In this document: positions 25,898 through 35,473 of the stretch, piece after piece
How positions within the stretch are numbered: the first letter of the stretch is position 1
Layout: every line of letters starts with the position of its first letter
Source: Rhizobium sp. Leaf306
GTDB lineage: Bacteria > Pseudomonadota > Alphaproteobacteria > Rhizobiales > Rhizobiaceae
Assembly (NCBI RefSeq): GCF_001423425.1
Contig: NZ_LMNX01000004.1
Span: 310,001 to 374,000 of the forward strand
Direction: 5' to 3'
DNA length: 64,000 nucleotides
Program-made: the position numbers and the translations under genes
Notes under the pieces: generated by a model
What the model was told of the DNA's origin: nothing
Databases searched by the model: none
What the model saw: the letters and a program-made list of their open reading frames with translations, nothing else

Positions 25898-26815
25898 CTA
25901 CCCCGCCGCGGCCTCACCATACCCCGGTGGCCCCACCGGCGAGGTCGCCCGCAAATTCCTGATGTCGCGGGCGGGTGGCGATCCGAACATTCTTGCGTAT
26001 TCCCGGGTGAACTGGGACAGGCTTTCATAGCCGACGGCAAGTGCGACGGCTGCCACATCGCCCGGCCGTGCAAACAGCATGCCGCGCGCCTCGTATAGCC
26101 GGATCCGCTTTTGATACTGGATCGGCGACAGGCCGGTGCTCGTCTTGAAGCGCCGCTGGAAGGCGGATGGGCTCATGTTTGAAGCGGAAGCAAGCTCATC
26201 CACATGGAAGGTGGTGGCATAGTCCTTGCGCAGCCGGACCAGCGCGTTCCTGATCTGCGCGAACCGATCGTCGATGCTGGCGACTTGCCGCAGCACGGCG
26301 CCTTGCGGGCCGCGCAGCAGTCGGAATAGGATTTCCCGTTCCAGCAGGGGTGCCATCACCGCAATCTCATCCGGCTGCTCCATCAGGCCTAGCATCCTGA
26401 ACCAGGCGTCGATCAGCCTGTCGCTTGCGTGACTGACGCAAAAACTGGGCGTGTCGGCCGACACAGCGGGGCCGGGATCGTCCAGCAGCAAGTCGGCGAT
26501 CATCGCCCGATCGAAGATGAGCCTGAGCGCGAGATAGGGCCCCTTCGCACTCGCGTGAACGATCTCGCCGATGACAGGCAGCGCCACCGACGCGATGAAT
26601 GTCTGCCCGGCTGTGTAATTCATCACCTGGCTCCCGATCAGCAGGCGCTTCTCGCCCTGCAGAATCAGGCTAACCAGAGGCTGATAGATTTCCGGAAACA
26701 GCTCGGTCGGTTCGGTCACCTTGAGGATGTCGACGCGGGGAATGCCCGTGGTCGTGAGCACGCCTGCAGCGCGTTCTTCCACAAACTCCTTCAACATCCC
26801 GATGGCAGCGCTCAT
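25898..26815 (-). CDS. AraC-family regulator (AraC_N / CqhR-like)
   Basis: A 305-aa regulator: an N-terminal cupin-like domain (YQPLVSLILQGEKRLLIGSQVMNYTAGQTF) and a C-terminal double helix-turn-helix (HVDELASASNMSPSAFQRRFK and YEARGMLFARPGDVAAVALAVGYESLSQFTREYARMFG). ATG 26815 was chosen over a longer frame because the conserved region begins there. It is divergent from a short-chain dehydrogenase gene, the classical pairing for this subgroup, and probably activates it. Confidence 0.9.
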   Translation of the reverse strand: MSAAIGMLKEFVEERAAGVLTTTGIPRVDILKVTEPTELFPEIYQPLVSLILQGEKRLLIGSQVMNYTAGQTFIASVALPVIGEIVHASAKGPYLALRLIFDRAMIADLLLDDPGPAVSADTPSFCVSHASDRLIDAWFRMLGLMEQPDEIAVMAPLLEREILFRLLRGPQGAVLRQVASIDDRFAQIRNALVRLRKDYATTFHVDELASASNMSPSAFQRRFKTSTGLSPIQYQKRIRLYEARGMLFARPGDVAAVALAVGYESLSQFTREYARMFGSPPARDIRNLRATSPVGPPGYGEAAAG

Positions 26816-26984
26816 GAGCAGAGATGTGGCACGGCTTTCCCTCCAGAGCAACGCATAAGCAGGAATGTGCAAATTTCAGATCGGATCGGACACGCGCCGG
26901 GATCGCCTTCGGTCTACGGATACTCACCCGCGCAGCCTTGTTGCGATGCGGCGCGGGACACCATTTTATGAAGGAACATTCCAG

Positions 26985-27719
26985 ATGGAAATCAAAGACG
27001 CGGTTGTGATTGTCACCGGCGCTTCCTCGGGTATCGGCGAAGCAACTGCGCGCGCTGCGGCCTTGTCCGGCGCTCGGGTCGTTTTGCTGGCCCGCAGGAA
27101 AGATCGCATAGAAGCGCTGGCACGGGAGATCGGCAATGATGCGCTGGCGGTGGTGTGTGATGTCACGCGCCCTGAGCAGGTTGAACACGCCGTCCAGGCC
27201 GCCGCTCAGAAATACGGTCGCATCGATGTTCTGGTCAACAACGCCGGACAGGGCCTGCATGCCACGATCGAAGACATCGGCATTGAGGATTTCAAAGATG
27301 TGCTCGATCTCAACTGCGTCGCGCCGTTGGTTATGATGCAGGCGGTCATTCCCCATATGCGCAGGCAAGGTGCCGGCAGCATCGTCAATGTCAGCTCGGG
27401 CGCAACGCTTGCCACCTATCCGGGCTCGGCCGCCTATACCAGTTCCAAGGCAGCGCTGAACATGCTTTCAAGTGTGGCGCGCCTGGAACTTGCCGATGCC
27501 GGCATTGCCGTCTCGATACTGCATCCGTTCATCACCGCGACCGAGTTTTATGGCGCTGTCAGGTCAGGGCTGGAATCGGCAAAGGCTCAGGAGATCCAAA
27601 CCGCACCCTTCGCACACCCGGCGGAACGCGTGGCAGACATGATCCTTGAGCTGGTGCGGAGCGGCAATGCGCAAGCCGACCTGGTCCCGAAGGACTATGG
27701 CGGCAGCTTCGAGGGCTAG
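26985..27719 (+). CDS. Short-chain dehydrogenase/reductase
   Basis: A 244-aa classical SDR. Cofactor motif TGASSGIGEATARAAA (TGxxxGxG), NNAG motif VLVNNAGQG, catalytic Ser in NVSSGATLATYPGSAAY and the YTSSK (YxxxK) pair. An AAGGAAC ribosome-binding site precedes ATG 26985. The Arg after the second beta strand (LLARRKDR) suggests NADP(H). Substrate unknown; regulated probably by the divergent AraC protein. Confidence 0.9.
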   Translation: MEIKDAVVIVTGASSGIGEATARAAALSGARVVLLARRKDRIEALAREIGNDALAVVCDVTRPEQVEHAVQAAAQKYGRIDVLVNNAGQGLHATIEDIGIEDFKDVLDLNCVAPLVMMQAVIPHMRRQGAGSIVNVSSGATLATYPGSAAYTSSKAALNMLSSVARLELADAGIAVSILHPFITATEFYGAVRSGLESAKAQEIQTAPFAHPAERVADMILELVRSGNAQADLVPKDYGGSFEG

Positions 27720-27788
27720 GGGATGTAACCTGCCCGCCCGATCTGCCAATAAACAAACGGGGGACGAAACCTCGCCCCCCGCTATCAA

Positions 27789-29810
27789 CTACTTGCGCTT
27801 GTCGAACCCGCCCTTGGGGGCCGGCTTCTTGAACGGCTTGTCGCCGCCAGCCTTGTTGAACGGCTTGTCGCCCGGCTTCTTGGCGAAGCTGGACTTCGGC
27901 TTTTCGCCCCAGACTTCGTCATCGACGCGGCGATCGACATTGGCGCCGGCGGGCTTGGCTTTCCAGTCCTTGCGCGGCGCATCGCCGTAAGGCTTGGCAC
28001 CGGCCGGCTTGTCCTTGTTGAAAGGCTTGTCGCCGTAGGGCTTGTCTTGGTTGAACGGCTTGTCGCTGCGCGGGCCATCCTTGCTGAACGGCTTGTTGTC
28101 CTTGTAGGGCTTGTCGAGACGCGGGCCTTCGCGCTTGACGAAGCCTTCGTCATCGCCGCGCGAGAACTTGCTGAAATCCGGAACGCCGTCGAGACGCGTC
28201 ACGCGCACGCCGCGTTCCATCATTCCGTCCTTGCCGAGCTTGGCCATGAACTTGTCGGCATGGGCGGCGGCAATTTCCACGAAAGTCTCGTCGGCCTGCA
28301 TCTTGATCGCGCCGATCTCGTGCTTGGTGAGATCACCGGCGCGGCAGATGGTGGGGATCAGCCAGCGCGGTTCGGCGCGCTGCTTGCGACCGACCGACAG
28401 CGAGAACCACACGGCTGCACCGAAATCGCCACGCGGCGTCAGCGGCCGCGGTGCGGAATCATTGCCGCCTTCGCGGGGCTTGCGGGTATCCAGCGACACT
28501 TCGGTAATATCTTCCGGCGCCGAATTCTTGCCGCGATAGAGGCTGACGAAGGCGGACGCCAGCTTCGTCGCGTCAAAACGCGCCACCAGCTTGTCGATCA
28601 GGCCCTGTTCTTCCTCGTCCTTGGCGATCTCTTCAAAGATCGGATCGGCAAACAGACGTTCCTCGTCGCGCGCGGTCACCTCTTCGGCCGATGGCGGGCG
28701 GGCCCAGGTGGGCTCGACCTGCGCGCCGGCAAGAAGACGCTCGGCCTTGCGGCGCTGGCTGACCGGCACGATCAGGGCGCTGACGCCCTTGCGCCCCGCA
28801 CGGCCGGTGCGGCCCGAACGGTGCAGCAGCGTTTCCGAATTGGTCGGCAGATCCGCATGGATGACGAGTTCGAGACCCGGCAGGTCGATACCGCGGGCAG
28901 CGACGTCGGTTGCGATGCAGACGCGGGCGCGGCCATCACGCATGGCCTGCAGCGCATGGGTGCGCTCGGTCTGCGTCAGCTCGCCCGAAAGGGCCACAAC
29001 GGAGAAATTGCGATTGGCAAGACGGGCATGCAGATGGTTGACGGCAGCACGCGTCGAGCAGAACACGATTGCGTTCGGCGCCTCGTAAAAGCGAAGCGCA
29101 TTGACGATCGCATGCTCGCGGTCCGACGGCGTGACGACCAGCGCGCGATATTCGATATCCACATGCTGCTTCTGTTCGGATGCGGTTGCAATGCGCACGG
29201 CATTGCGCTGGTAGCTCTTGGCAAGCTTGGCAATGGCCGAGGGAACGGTTGCCGAGAACATCAGCGTGCGGCGTTCGGCAGGGGCTGCCTCGAGAATGTA
29301 TTCGAGATCTTCGCGGAAACCGAGATCGAGCATCTCGTCGGCTTCGTCGAGCACGGCCACGCGGATTTCCGTCATGTCGAGCGCGTTGCGGCGGATATGG
29401 TCGCAGATACGGCCAGGCGTGCCGACGACGATATGCGCGCCGCGTTCCAGCGAACGACGCTCGGCGCGGATATCCATGCCGCCGACGCAGGAGGTGATCA
29501 CGGCGTCCGCTTCGGCGTAGAGCCAGTCAAGTTCGCGCTTCACCTGCATGGCAAGCTCGCGGGTCGGCGCGATGACAAGTGCGAGAGGTGCAGCAGCCCG
29601 GCCGAATTTCTCACCATCGTCGAGCAGCGTGCGCGCCATGGCCATGCCGAAGGCAACCGTCTTGCCGGAGCCTGTCTGGGCGGAAACGAGCGCATCGGCG
29701 GTTTCGAGCGCAGGATCGAGCATGGCCAGCTGGACGGGGGTTAGCGTCTCATAGCCGCGCTTTTGCAAAGCCTTCGCGATCGCCGGGGCGGCGCCGTTGA
29801 TATCGGTCAT
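27789..29810 (-). CDS. DEAD-box RNA helicase with DbpA-type RNA-binding domain and lysine-rich repeat tail
   Basis: ATP-dependent RNA helicase, 673 aa. Q-motif region YETLTPVQLAML, motif I AQTGSGKT, motif II LDEADEMLDLGF, motif III SATVP, motif VI HRSGRTGRAGRKG. After the helicase core comes a DbpA-like RNA-binding domain (KHEIGAIKMQADETFVEIA) and then about 110 residues of repeats such as DKPYKDNKPF and DKPFNKDKP, basic and disordered. DeaD/CsdA-type helicases act in ribosome assembly and RNA decay, particularly in the cold. I chose ATG 29810; a TTG lies one codon upstream. Confidence 0.92.
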   Translation of the reverse strand: MTDINGAAPAIAKALQKRGYETLTPVQLAMLDPALETADALVSAQTGSGKTVAFGMAMARTLLDDGEKFGRAAAPLALVIAPTRELAMQVKRELDWLYAEADAVITSCVGGMDIRAERRSLERGAHIVVGTPGRICDHIRRNALDMTEIRVAVLDEADEMLDLGFREDLEYILEAAPAERRTLMFSATVPSAIAKLAKSYQRNAVRIATASEQKQHVDIEYRALVVTPSDREHAIVNALRFYEAPNAIVFCSTRAAVNHLHARLANRNFSVVALSGELTQTERTHALQAMRDGRARVCIATDVAARGIDLPGLELVIHADLPTNSETLLHRSGRTGRAGRKGVSALIVPVSQRRKAERLLAGAQVEPTWARPPSAEEVTARDEERLFADPIFEEIAKDEEEQGLIDKLVARFDATKLASAFVSLYRGKNSAPEDITEVSLDTRKPREGGNDSAPRPLTPRGDFGAAVWFSLSVGRKQRAEPRWLIPTICRAGDLTKHEIGAIKMQADETFVEIAAAHADKFMAKLGKDGMMERGVRVTRLDGVPDFSKFSRGDDEGFVKREGPRLDKPYKDNKPFSKDGPRSDKPFNQDKPYGDKPFNKDKPAGAKPYGDAPRKDWKAKPAGANVDRRVDDEVWGEKPKSSFAKKPGDKPFNKAGGDKPFKKPAPKGGFDKRK

Positions 29811-30250
29811 CAAATCTGTCTTTCGGATATGTCGGGCTCAAAGGCCCCATGGCTGCAACGATCGCAGCCGAACGTTTGCGCCGTCCCTATAGGCTTCGGC
29901 GCGAAAAGTCAAAGGATGGGTGGCCGCGGGGTTACGGTTGGTCGCGAGTAGATCTGTCCCTCACCTCGACCGATGTCATGACGCGGAGCTGAGTTCGGCC
30001 CGAATGAGAGAGGAATGCCCTAACGTTTTATGCCCCGCCACGACCACTCCTGCGCCGCGCAGAAGCTCTGCTGCTGGCCGAAGGAAGAGTAATCGTCGTA
30101 CGCTATCATTCCACATTCTCCTCGCAGCTCTTGGCACGACGCAGAAATTCTCTGTCAGTCCTTTTTTGTTGGCAGTTCATGCGCTCTCGCAATAATCTCT
30201 CGACGAAATATGCGGCAAAGCAAGTCCGCCGGTTGTCATAGGAGCCACTA
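29811..30250. other. 440-nt gap upstream of the helicase gene
   Basis: No coding region supported. GGCTGC-AACGATC-GCAGCC near 29850-29870 forms a small hairpin in the likely 5' leader of the helicase mRNA; long leaders are common for cold-shock helicases. Nothing else recognised. Confidence 0.4.
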
Positions 30251-30832
30251 TTGCAGAGCCTTAAGAATGGACGGTGGCTAAATCAGCCCGCAAATTCAGA
30301 AGCTTCGGATCTCGGACTCTCTGTCACGACCGACGCCAGCACGGACTTCTGGCGAGAGACACACTATGGCTTTGTCCGCGACAACGGCCACTTCTACGCA
30401 TTCCAGACCGACGGCGACTTCACCGCCCAGGTTCGGGTCCAGGCCCATTTTGAGCATCTTTACGACCAGGCTGGCCTCATGGTCAGGCTTGACGAAAGAC
30501 GGTGGGTCAAGACCGGGATCGAGTTCTCGGACGGCTATGGCTTGCTCGGCAGTGTGCTGACGAATGACGCCTCCGACTGGGCCACGGGACGATACGACGG
30601 CGACCCATCGGATTTTTGGATAAGGGTGACCGTCCAGAGCGGCGTTCTTAGAATACAGGCGTCAGGCGATGGAAAGACTTGGCCACTCGTCCGCCTTTGC
30701 CCATTCCCAAAAGCGGATCATTATTTCGTTGGCCCGATGTGCTGTACACCCGAAAGAGCCGGCCTGGAGGTGAGATTCAGTGAGTGGCAGATCGGCCAGG
30801 CCCTAGGCAAAAACCTCCACGACCTGTCATAG
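30251..30832 (+). CDS. DUF1349 (concanavalin-like) protein
   Basis: A 193-aa single-domain protein of the DUF1349 beta-sandwich family: FWRETHYGFVRDNGHFYAF, FTAQVRVQAHFEHLYDQAGLMVRLDERRWVKTGIEFSDG and GDPSDFWIRVTVQSGVLRI. The start is a TTG at 30251 with TAGGAG about 7 nt upstream; no ATG lies in frame nearby. No signal peptide, so cytoplasmic. The family may bind carbohydrates but no biochemical role can be stated. Confidence 0.8.
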   Translation: MQSLKNGRWLNQPANSEASDLGLSVTTDASTDFWRETHYGFVRDNGHFYAFQTDGDFTAQVRVQAHFEHLYDQAGLMVRLDERRWVKTGIEFSDGYGLLGSVLTNDASDWATGRYDGDPSDFWIRVTVQSGVLRIQASGDGKTWPLVRLCPFPKADHYFVGPMCCTPERAGLEVRFSEWQIGQALGKNLHDLS

Positions 30833-30844
30833 CCGCCAGAGCGC

Positions 30845-31183
30845 TTAAATTTCCGTGCCGAGAGCAACATACTGATCGAGATGCCTGAGCCATTTGCGCT
30901 CGATGGCGGCCTCGATGTCGATTTCGTTCGCCCGAAGATACAAAACGAACTGCCCGAACAAGTCGGCCGCTTCGTTTTCCAGGGCTTCGCGGGTACCGCC
31001 TGAACCATCGGCATTTGGCTTCGCCCGACCGGTGATCAGGAGATGCTCAGCTGTCAGTTCACCAAGTTCCTCGGTCAGCTTCAAAAGATACCAGTCGGCG
31101 CTCCGTTCAATGGCATGCACCCTGGCATAGAGGTCGCCGACTTGACCAATCCGGTCACTCAGCTCCTTGAAGGTCGCACTCAT
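30845..31183 (-). CDS. MazG-like nucleotide pyrophosphohydrolase
   Basis: A 112-aa all-alpha protein with a MazG-type metal site: KLTEELGELTAEHL (ExxE) followed by ENEAADLFGQFVLYL (ExxxD). Such proteins hydrolyse NTPs to NMP plus PPi, often for damaged or excess nucleotides. The frame extends to a GTG at 31321, but ATG 31183 has GAGGAC correctly spaced and starts the helical fold. It is convergent with the DUF1349 gene, stop codons only 12 nt apart. Confidence 0.7.
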   Translation of the reverse strand: MSATFKELSDRIGQVGDLYARVHAIERSADWYLLKLTEELGELTAEHLLITGRAKPNADGSGGTREALENEAADLFGQFVLYLRANEIDIEAAIERKWLRHLDQYVALGTEI

Positions 31184-31404
31184 TCTGTCCTCGGCAATCG
31201 TAGAGAGACGCAGTTTGTCGACGCTACCACCGATTTGCGACAGGACCGCTGCGATGACGGCAAATGGCGGATTAGAGAAGTCGCCAATCTCAACGTTTGA
31301 AAACTGACGCTTCACGTTCACTGACGACCGTCATGCGTCCGGCAGATGATGATGCCTCGCGATCATCCGCAATGCCCGCGTCTTGCGATGCCGACGTCTG
31401 ACCT

Positions 31405-31512
31405 CCCTCATTCCTGTGCTCCTCACAGGAACCTAGCAGGGTCGCGTCTGCGGCGCGAAAGGGTCTTTCCACTCGCGTGTCTGGATTCCTGTGACGAGCA
31501 CAGGAATGAGGG
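31405..31512. repeat. Intergenic palindromic repeat, copy B
   Basis: Perfect 14-bp end arms: CCCTCATTCCTGTG (31405-31418) and CACAGGAATGAGGG (31499-31512). Each end is itself a hairpin (TTCCTGTG/CACAGGAA with a 5-nt loop). The core contains GAAAG-GGT-CTTTC. It lies between the MazG-like gene and the 3' end of cysA. Confidence 0.85.
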
Positions 31513-31531
31513 GTGTAGGTGGGGCGTCCCC

Positions 31532-32551
31532 CTAAACCGCAAACACCTTCCCCCGCCGCAGCGTCACAAACCCGCCCTCGCCGGCTGAAACCTGGCGTTC
31601 CGGTTCGACGTCGAATTCCAGCTGTTCGCCGGTTTCCGTTACCGCCAGCACGCGTCGGCTGTCGGGGCGGTCGAGGACGCGGGAGATGGTGGCGGCAATG
31701 CCGGGTGCCTGCGCCGACCAGTCGAGATCTGCGGGGCGGGCGTAGAGCTCGGCCTTGCCGTCTGGTATCCCCGATGCATCGACCGAAAGGCCGCCGGCAT
31801 GGGCGCGGCCGTCGCGGACCTCGGCTGAGAGCACGTTGGCATCGCCCAGGAATTTCATCACGAAGGCCGATTGCGGATCGCGGCAGACTTGCTGCGGCGT
31901 GCCTTGCCGCACGATCTGGCCATCCTTCAGGATCACCACCCGGTCGGCGAGATCGAGGGCTTCCTCCTGGTCATGGGTGACGAAGATCGTGGTGATGCCG
32001 AGTTCCGAATGGATCTCGCGCAGCCAGCGGCGCAGGTCGTGCCGGACATTGGCATCGAGCGCGCCGAACGGCTCGTCGAGCAGCAGCACCTTTGGATCCA
32101 CCGACAGCGCCCGTGCGAGCGCCACGCGCTGCCGCTGGCCGCCGGAGATCTGCGCCGGAAAACGGTCGCCGAGACCATCCAGCCGCACCAGCCGCAACAG
32201 GTCTGCAACGCGGGCATCGATCGCCGCCTTGTCGCGCTTCACCTTGGAAACCTTCATGCCGAAGGCGATGTTCTGCGCCACCGTCATATGCGGAAACAGC
32301 GCGTAATGCTGGAACACGAAGCCGACGCCGCGGTCGCGCACCGGAATGTCGGTCGCATCCTGATCGCCGAAATAGATGGCGCCGCCATCGGCATATTCGA
32401 GCCCCGCCACCATGCGCAGAATGGTCGTCTTGCCAGAGCCGGAGGGGCCGAGCAGCGCCACCAGTTCGCCGCTTTCAATATCGAGCGACACGCCCTTTAC
32501 GGCACGGAAGGTGTCGAAGGTTTTGACGACGTTTTCGAGACGGATCTTCAT
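31532..32551 (-). CDS. cysA: Sulfate/thiosulfate ABC transporter ATP-binding protein
   Basis: A 339-aa ATPase: Walker [11 protein letters not shown]-loop [21 protein letters not shown], signature [16 protein letters not shown], Walker [12 protein letters not shown] and switch [19 protein letters not shown]-terminal TOBE-like region follows. [16 protein letters not shown] after Walker B is typical of CysA. It energises sulfate/thiosulfate uptake from the cytoplasmic side. It is the last gene of the operon; its ATG overlaps the cysW stop by ATGA. Confidence 0.95.
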   Translation of the reverse strand: MKIRLENVVKTFDTFRAVKGVSLDIESGELVALLGPSGSGKTTILRMVAGLEYADGGAIYFGDQDATDIPVRDRGVGFVFQHYALFPHMTVAQNIAFGMKVSKVKRDKAAIDARVADLLRLVRLDGLGDRFPAQISGGQRQRVALARALSVDPKVLLLDEPFGALDANVRHDLRRWLREIHSELGITTIFVTHDQEEALDLADRVVILKDGQIVRQGTPQQVCRDPQSAFVMKFLGDANVLSAEVRDGRAHAGGLSVDASGIPDGKAELYARPADLDWSAQAPGIAATISRVLDRPDSRRVLAVTETGEQLEFDVEPERQVSAGEGGFVTLRRGKVFAV

Positions 32552-33426
32552 GCTGTTTTCTCTGCCGGAATGGCGGTTTTGCGGACGCGGCCCGCACCCT
32601 GGCGCTCAAGCGCGACCTTGGCGATGATGGTAAGGACGGCGATCAACGCCAGGATGGAGGCCGAGGCGAAGGCGCCCGCCGCCTGATAGTCGTGATAGAG
32701 CAGCTCGATATGCAAAGGCAGCGTATTGGTCTGGCCGCGAATATTTCCTGACACGACGGAGACTGCGCCGAACTCGCCCATCACGCGTGCATTGCAGAGA
32801 ATGACGCCGTAGAGCAGCGCCCATTTGACGTTTGGCAGCGTCACCGAAAAGAAGGTGCGGAAACCGGATGCGCCAAGCGAAGTCGAGGCCTCCTCGAGAT
32901 CGCGTCCCTGCGCCTGCATCAGCGGGATCAGTTCGCGGACAACAAAGGGCGCGGTCACGAACATCGAGGCGATGATGATGCCGGGAACCGCAAACAGGAT
33001 CTTGATCCCGTAGGCATCGAGAACAGGCCCGAACAGGCCCTGCAGCCCGTAGACGAACAGATAGGCGACGCCGGCAACGATGGGCGAGACGGAAAACGGG
33101 ATCTCGATCACCACCAGCAGAAAGCGCCGTCCCCAGAAATCGAACTTGGTGATCGCCCAGGCGGCGGCGATGCCGAAGGCGGTGTTGACGGGCACGGCGA
33201 TCAGCGCCGCCAGAACCGTGAGCATGATCGCGTGTCGGGTATCCGGATGGAGGATCGTGTCGCGATAGATCGCCCAGCCCTTCGAAAAGGCCTCGACGCC
33301 GATGATGATCAGCGGCGCGACGATGACGAAGGCGACGAGCACCAGCACGATGCCGATCAGCGCGCGGCGAAACACCGTGTTGTCACCGACGCGCGGCGGT
33401 TTGCGATGGGATGAAACAGCACTCAT
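32548..33426 (-). CDS. cysW: Sulfate/thiosulfate ABC transporter permease CysW
   Basis: A 292-aa permease with about six helices, starting [20 protein letters not shown]. Family landmarks are [36 protein letters not shown] and the coupling loop [48 protein letters not shown] is strongly diagnostic of CysW. It pairs with CysT as the channel. The start lies 4 nt after the cysT stop, and the stop overlaps cysA. Confidence 0.95.
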   Translation of the reverse strand: MSAVSSHRKPPRVGDNTVFRRALIGIVLVLVAFVIVAPLIIIGVEAFSKGWAIYRDTILHPDTRHAIMLTVLAALIAVPVNTAFGIAAAWAITKFDFWGRRFLLVVIEIPFSVSPIVAGVAYLFVYGLQGLFGPVLDAYGIKILFAVPGIIIASMFVTAPFVVRELIPLMQAQGRDLEEASTSLGASGFRTFFSVTLPNVKWALLYGVILCNARVMGEFGAVSVVSGNIRGQTNTLPLHIELLYHDYQAAGAFASASILALIAVLTIIAKVALERQGAGRVRKTAIPAEKTA

Positions 33427-33430
33427 GGTC

Positions 33431-34255
33431 TTATCCCTTCACCGTGTAACGCAGCGCCCGCGACTGCAGCCAGTTGGTGACGGCCAGCATCGTGAAAGCG
33501 GCGAGCAGCAGTACGGAGGCAATGGCGGCGGCGGCCTGGTAATCGTATTCTTCGAGCCGAATGAAGATCAGCAGCGCTGTGATCTCCGTCGACATCGGCT
33601 GGTTGCCGGCAATGAAGATGATCGCGCCGAATTCGCCAAGGCTGCGGGCAAACGACAGGGAGAGGCCGGCCAGCAGCGCCGGTGCCAGAAGCGGCAGGAT
33701 GACCTTGGTAAAGATCGTCCAGTCGGAACCGCCGAGCGATTGCGCCGCTTCCTCCAGCGCCGGATCGAGATCTTCTAGCACCGGCTGCACCGTGCGCACG
33801 ATAAACGGCAGCGAGGTGAAACACATGGCAATCATGATGCCGAGCGGCGTATAGGCAACCTTGATGCCGTAGCCTTCCAGCACCGAACCGAACCAGCCAT
33901 TGTTGGCAAACAACGCCGTCAGCGCAATACCGGCAACCGCCGTCGGCAACGCGAACGGCAGATCGACCATGGCGTCGATGATGCGGCGGCCGGGAAACCG
34001 GTAGCGGGTAATCACCCAGGCAAGTGACAGGCCGAAGAACAGGTTGAACACGGTGGCGCCCAGCGCCGACAGCACCGTGACCCGGTAACTGGCAAGCGCC
34101 CGCGACGACGAGACGATCCGCCAGTAGTCTTCAGGCCCCAGGCTTGCCGCCTTGATGACCAGCGCCGCCAGCGGCAGCACGACGATCAGGCCGACATAAA
34201 ACAGGGTCACGCCCAGCGATAGCGGCAAGCCGGGCAGGACATTGCGTCGTCTCAA
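33431..34255 (-). CDS. cysT: Sulfate/thiosulfate ABC transporter permease CysT (CysU)
   Basis: A 274-aa permease. ITRYRFPGRRIIDAMVDLPFALPTAVAGIALT and FARSLGEFGAIIFIAGNQPMSTEI are typical of CysT. The coupling loop is DPALEEAAQSLGGSDWTIFTKVILPLL. No ATG is available at the N-terminus; the start is TTG at 34255, with GAGGAA well spaced upstream. The gap to sbp holds palindromic repeat copy C. Confidence 0.94.
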   Translation of the reverse strand: MRRRNVLPGLPLSLGVTLFYVGLIVVLPLAALVIKAASLGPEDYWRIVSSSRALASYRVTVLSALGATVFNLFFGLSLAWVITRYRFPGRRIIDAMVDLPFALPTAVAGIALTALFANNGWFGSVLEGYGIKVAYTPLGIMIAMCFTSLPFIVRTVQPVLEDLDPALEEAAQSLGGSDWTIFTKVILPLLAPALLAGLSLSFARSLGEFGAIIFIAGNQPMSTEITALLIFIRLEEYDYQAAAAIASVLLLAAFTMLAVTNWLQSRALRYTVKG

Positions 34256-34350
34256 ATGATCAGTTCCTCGTTTTCAACAACAACAAAGTCTTCAACAGCA
34301 AGAACCGGCGGACGAATATCCACCGGTCTGGTTTCGCAGTTCTTTAGCGT

Positions 34351-34460
34351 CCCTCATTCCTGTGGCGGTCACACAGAACCCGACGCGTGCCGGGGTGAAG
34401 GGTTTTTCAGCCTAAGGACTTAGGCTGGCTGGATTTCTGTGACAAGCACAGGAATGAGGG
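34351..34460. repeat. Intergenic palindromic repeat, copy C (inside the sulfate operon)
   Basis: Perfect 14-bp end arms CCCTCATTCCTGTG (34351-34364) and CACAGGAATGAGGG (34447-34460). The core hairpin is AGCCTAAG-GA-CTTAGGCT (34410-34427). Placed between sbp and cysT, it would be transcribed and may end or slow transcription or stabilise the sbp message. Confidence 0.85.
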
Positions 34461-34489
34461 CAAGGCAGAGCAACTGCTTCCCAGTCCAA

Positions 34490-35473
34490 TCAGCGGCTGC
34501 CGTACAGCTTGTCGAGCGTGCCGCCGGAGGCGAAGTGTTCGGATTGGATCTTGGACCAGCCGCCGAACACGTCGTCGACCTTGACGAGGCGGATTTCGGG
34601 GAACTGGCTCTTGAACTCGGCCGCGACCTTTTCGTTATGGACGCGGTGGCCGAATTCGGCGGCGATCTTCTGGCCTTCCTCGGTGTAGAGGAATTCCAGA
34701 TAGGTCTTTGCCAGCGCTTCCGTGCCATGCTTCTTGGCGACCTTGTCGACAACGGCGACCGGGAATTCGGCGAGCAGCGAGACCGACGGAATGACGTTTT
34801 CGACCTTGTCCTTGCCGAACTGCTTTTCGATGCCGCGGGTTTCGGCCTCGAAGGTGATCAGCACGTCGCCCTGGCCGCGTTCGACAAAGGTCGTCGTGGC
34901 AGCACGGCCACCGGTATCAAACACCGGCACGTTGTCGAAGATCTTGGTGATATAGGCTTCGATCTTCTCCGCGTCGTCCTTGTATTCTTCCTTCGCCCAG
35001 GCTGTCGCCGCCAGATAGGTGTAGCGGGCGTTGCCGGATGTTTTCGGGTTCGGGAAGATCGCGTGGACGTCATCGCGGGCAAGATCGCCCCAGTCCTTGA
35101 TGTTCTTCGGGTTGCCGGCGCGCACAAGGAAGGCCGGGAAGGAATAGAAGGGCGAGGCGTTGTTCGGAAACGCCTTGTTCCAGTCCGCGGCAACAAAACC
35201 CTGCTTTGCCAGGAAATCGACGTCGGTCGACTGGTTGAAGGTGACGACGTCAGCCTCGAGCCCCTCCACGATCGAGCGTGCCTGCTTGGACGTACCCGCA
35301 TGCGACTGATCGATCGTGACGCCGGGATGCGCCTTCACGAAGGCCGCGTTCTCGGCCACAAACAACTCGCGGGCGACGTCATAGGAAGCGTTGAGCAGTT
35401 TCTGCTCCTGCGCAAACGCCGGCTGCACGAAGAGGGCGGCAAGTGCCGTGCCGAGGATAAGAAGGCGGTTCAT
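34490..35473 (-). CDS. sbp: Periplasmic sulfate-binding protein
   Basis: A 327-aa secreted receptor. The signal peptide is LLILGTALAALFVQPAFAQ, cleaved near FAQ-EQ. Mature landmarks are LNASYDVARELFVAENAAF, QSHAGTSKQARSIVEGLEADVVTFNQSTDVDFLA and WGDLARDDVHAIFPNPKTSGNARYTYLAA, all characteristic of Sbp/CysP. The long frame starts at 35560, but ATG 35473 has CGGAGAC upstream and directly starts the signal peptide. It binds sulfate or thiosulfate for CysTWA. Confidence 0.95.
   Translation of the reverse strand: MNRLLILGTALAALFVQPAFAQEQKLLNASYDVARELFVAENAAFVKAHPGVTIDQSHAGTSKQARSIVEGLEADVVTFNQSTDVDFLAKQGFVAADWNKAFPNNASPFYSFPAFLVRAGNPKNIKDWGDLARDDVHAIFPNPKTSGNARYTYLAATAWAKEEYKDDAEKIEAYITKIFDNVPVFDTGGRAATTTFVERGQGDVLITFEAETRGIEKQFGKDKVENVIPSVSLLAEFPVAVVDKVAKKHGTEALAKTYLEFLYTEEGQKIAAEFGHRVHNEKVAAEFKSQFPEIRLVKVDDVFGGWSKIQSEHFASGGTLDKLYGSR

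Noticed and set aside
28047..29744. 565-codon open frame on the plus strand
   Set aside because: Antisense to the DEAD-box helicase, whose motifs are unmistakable.
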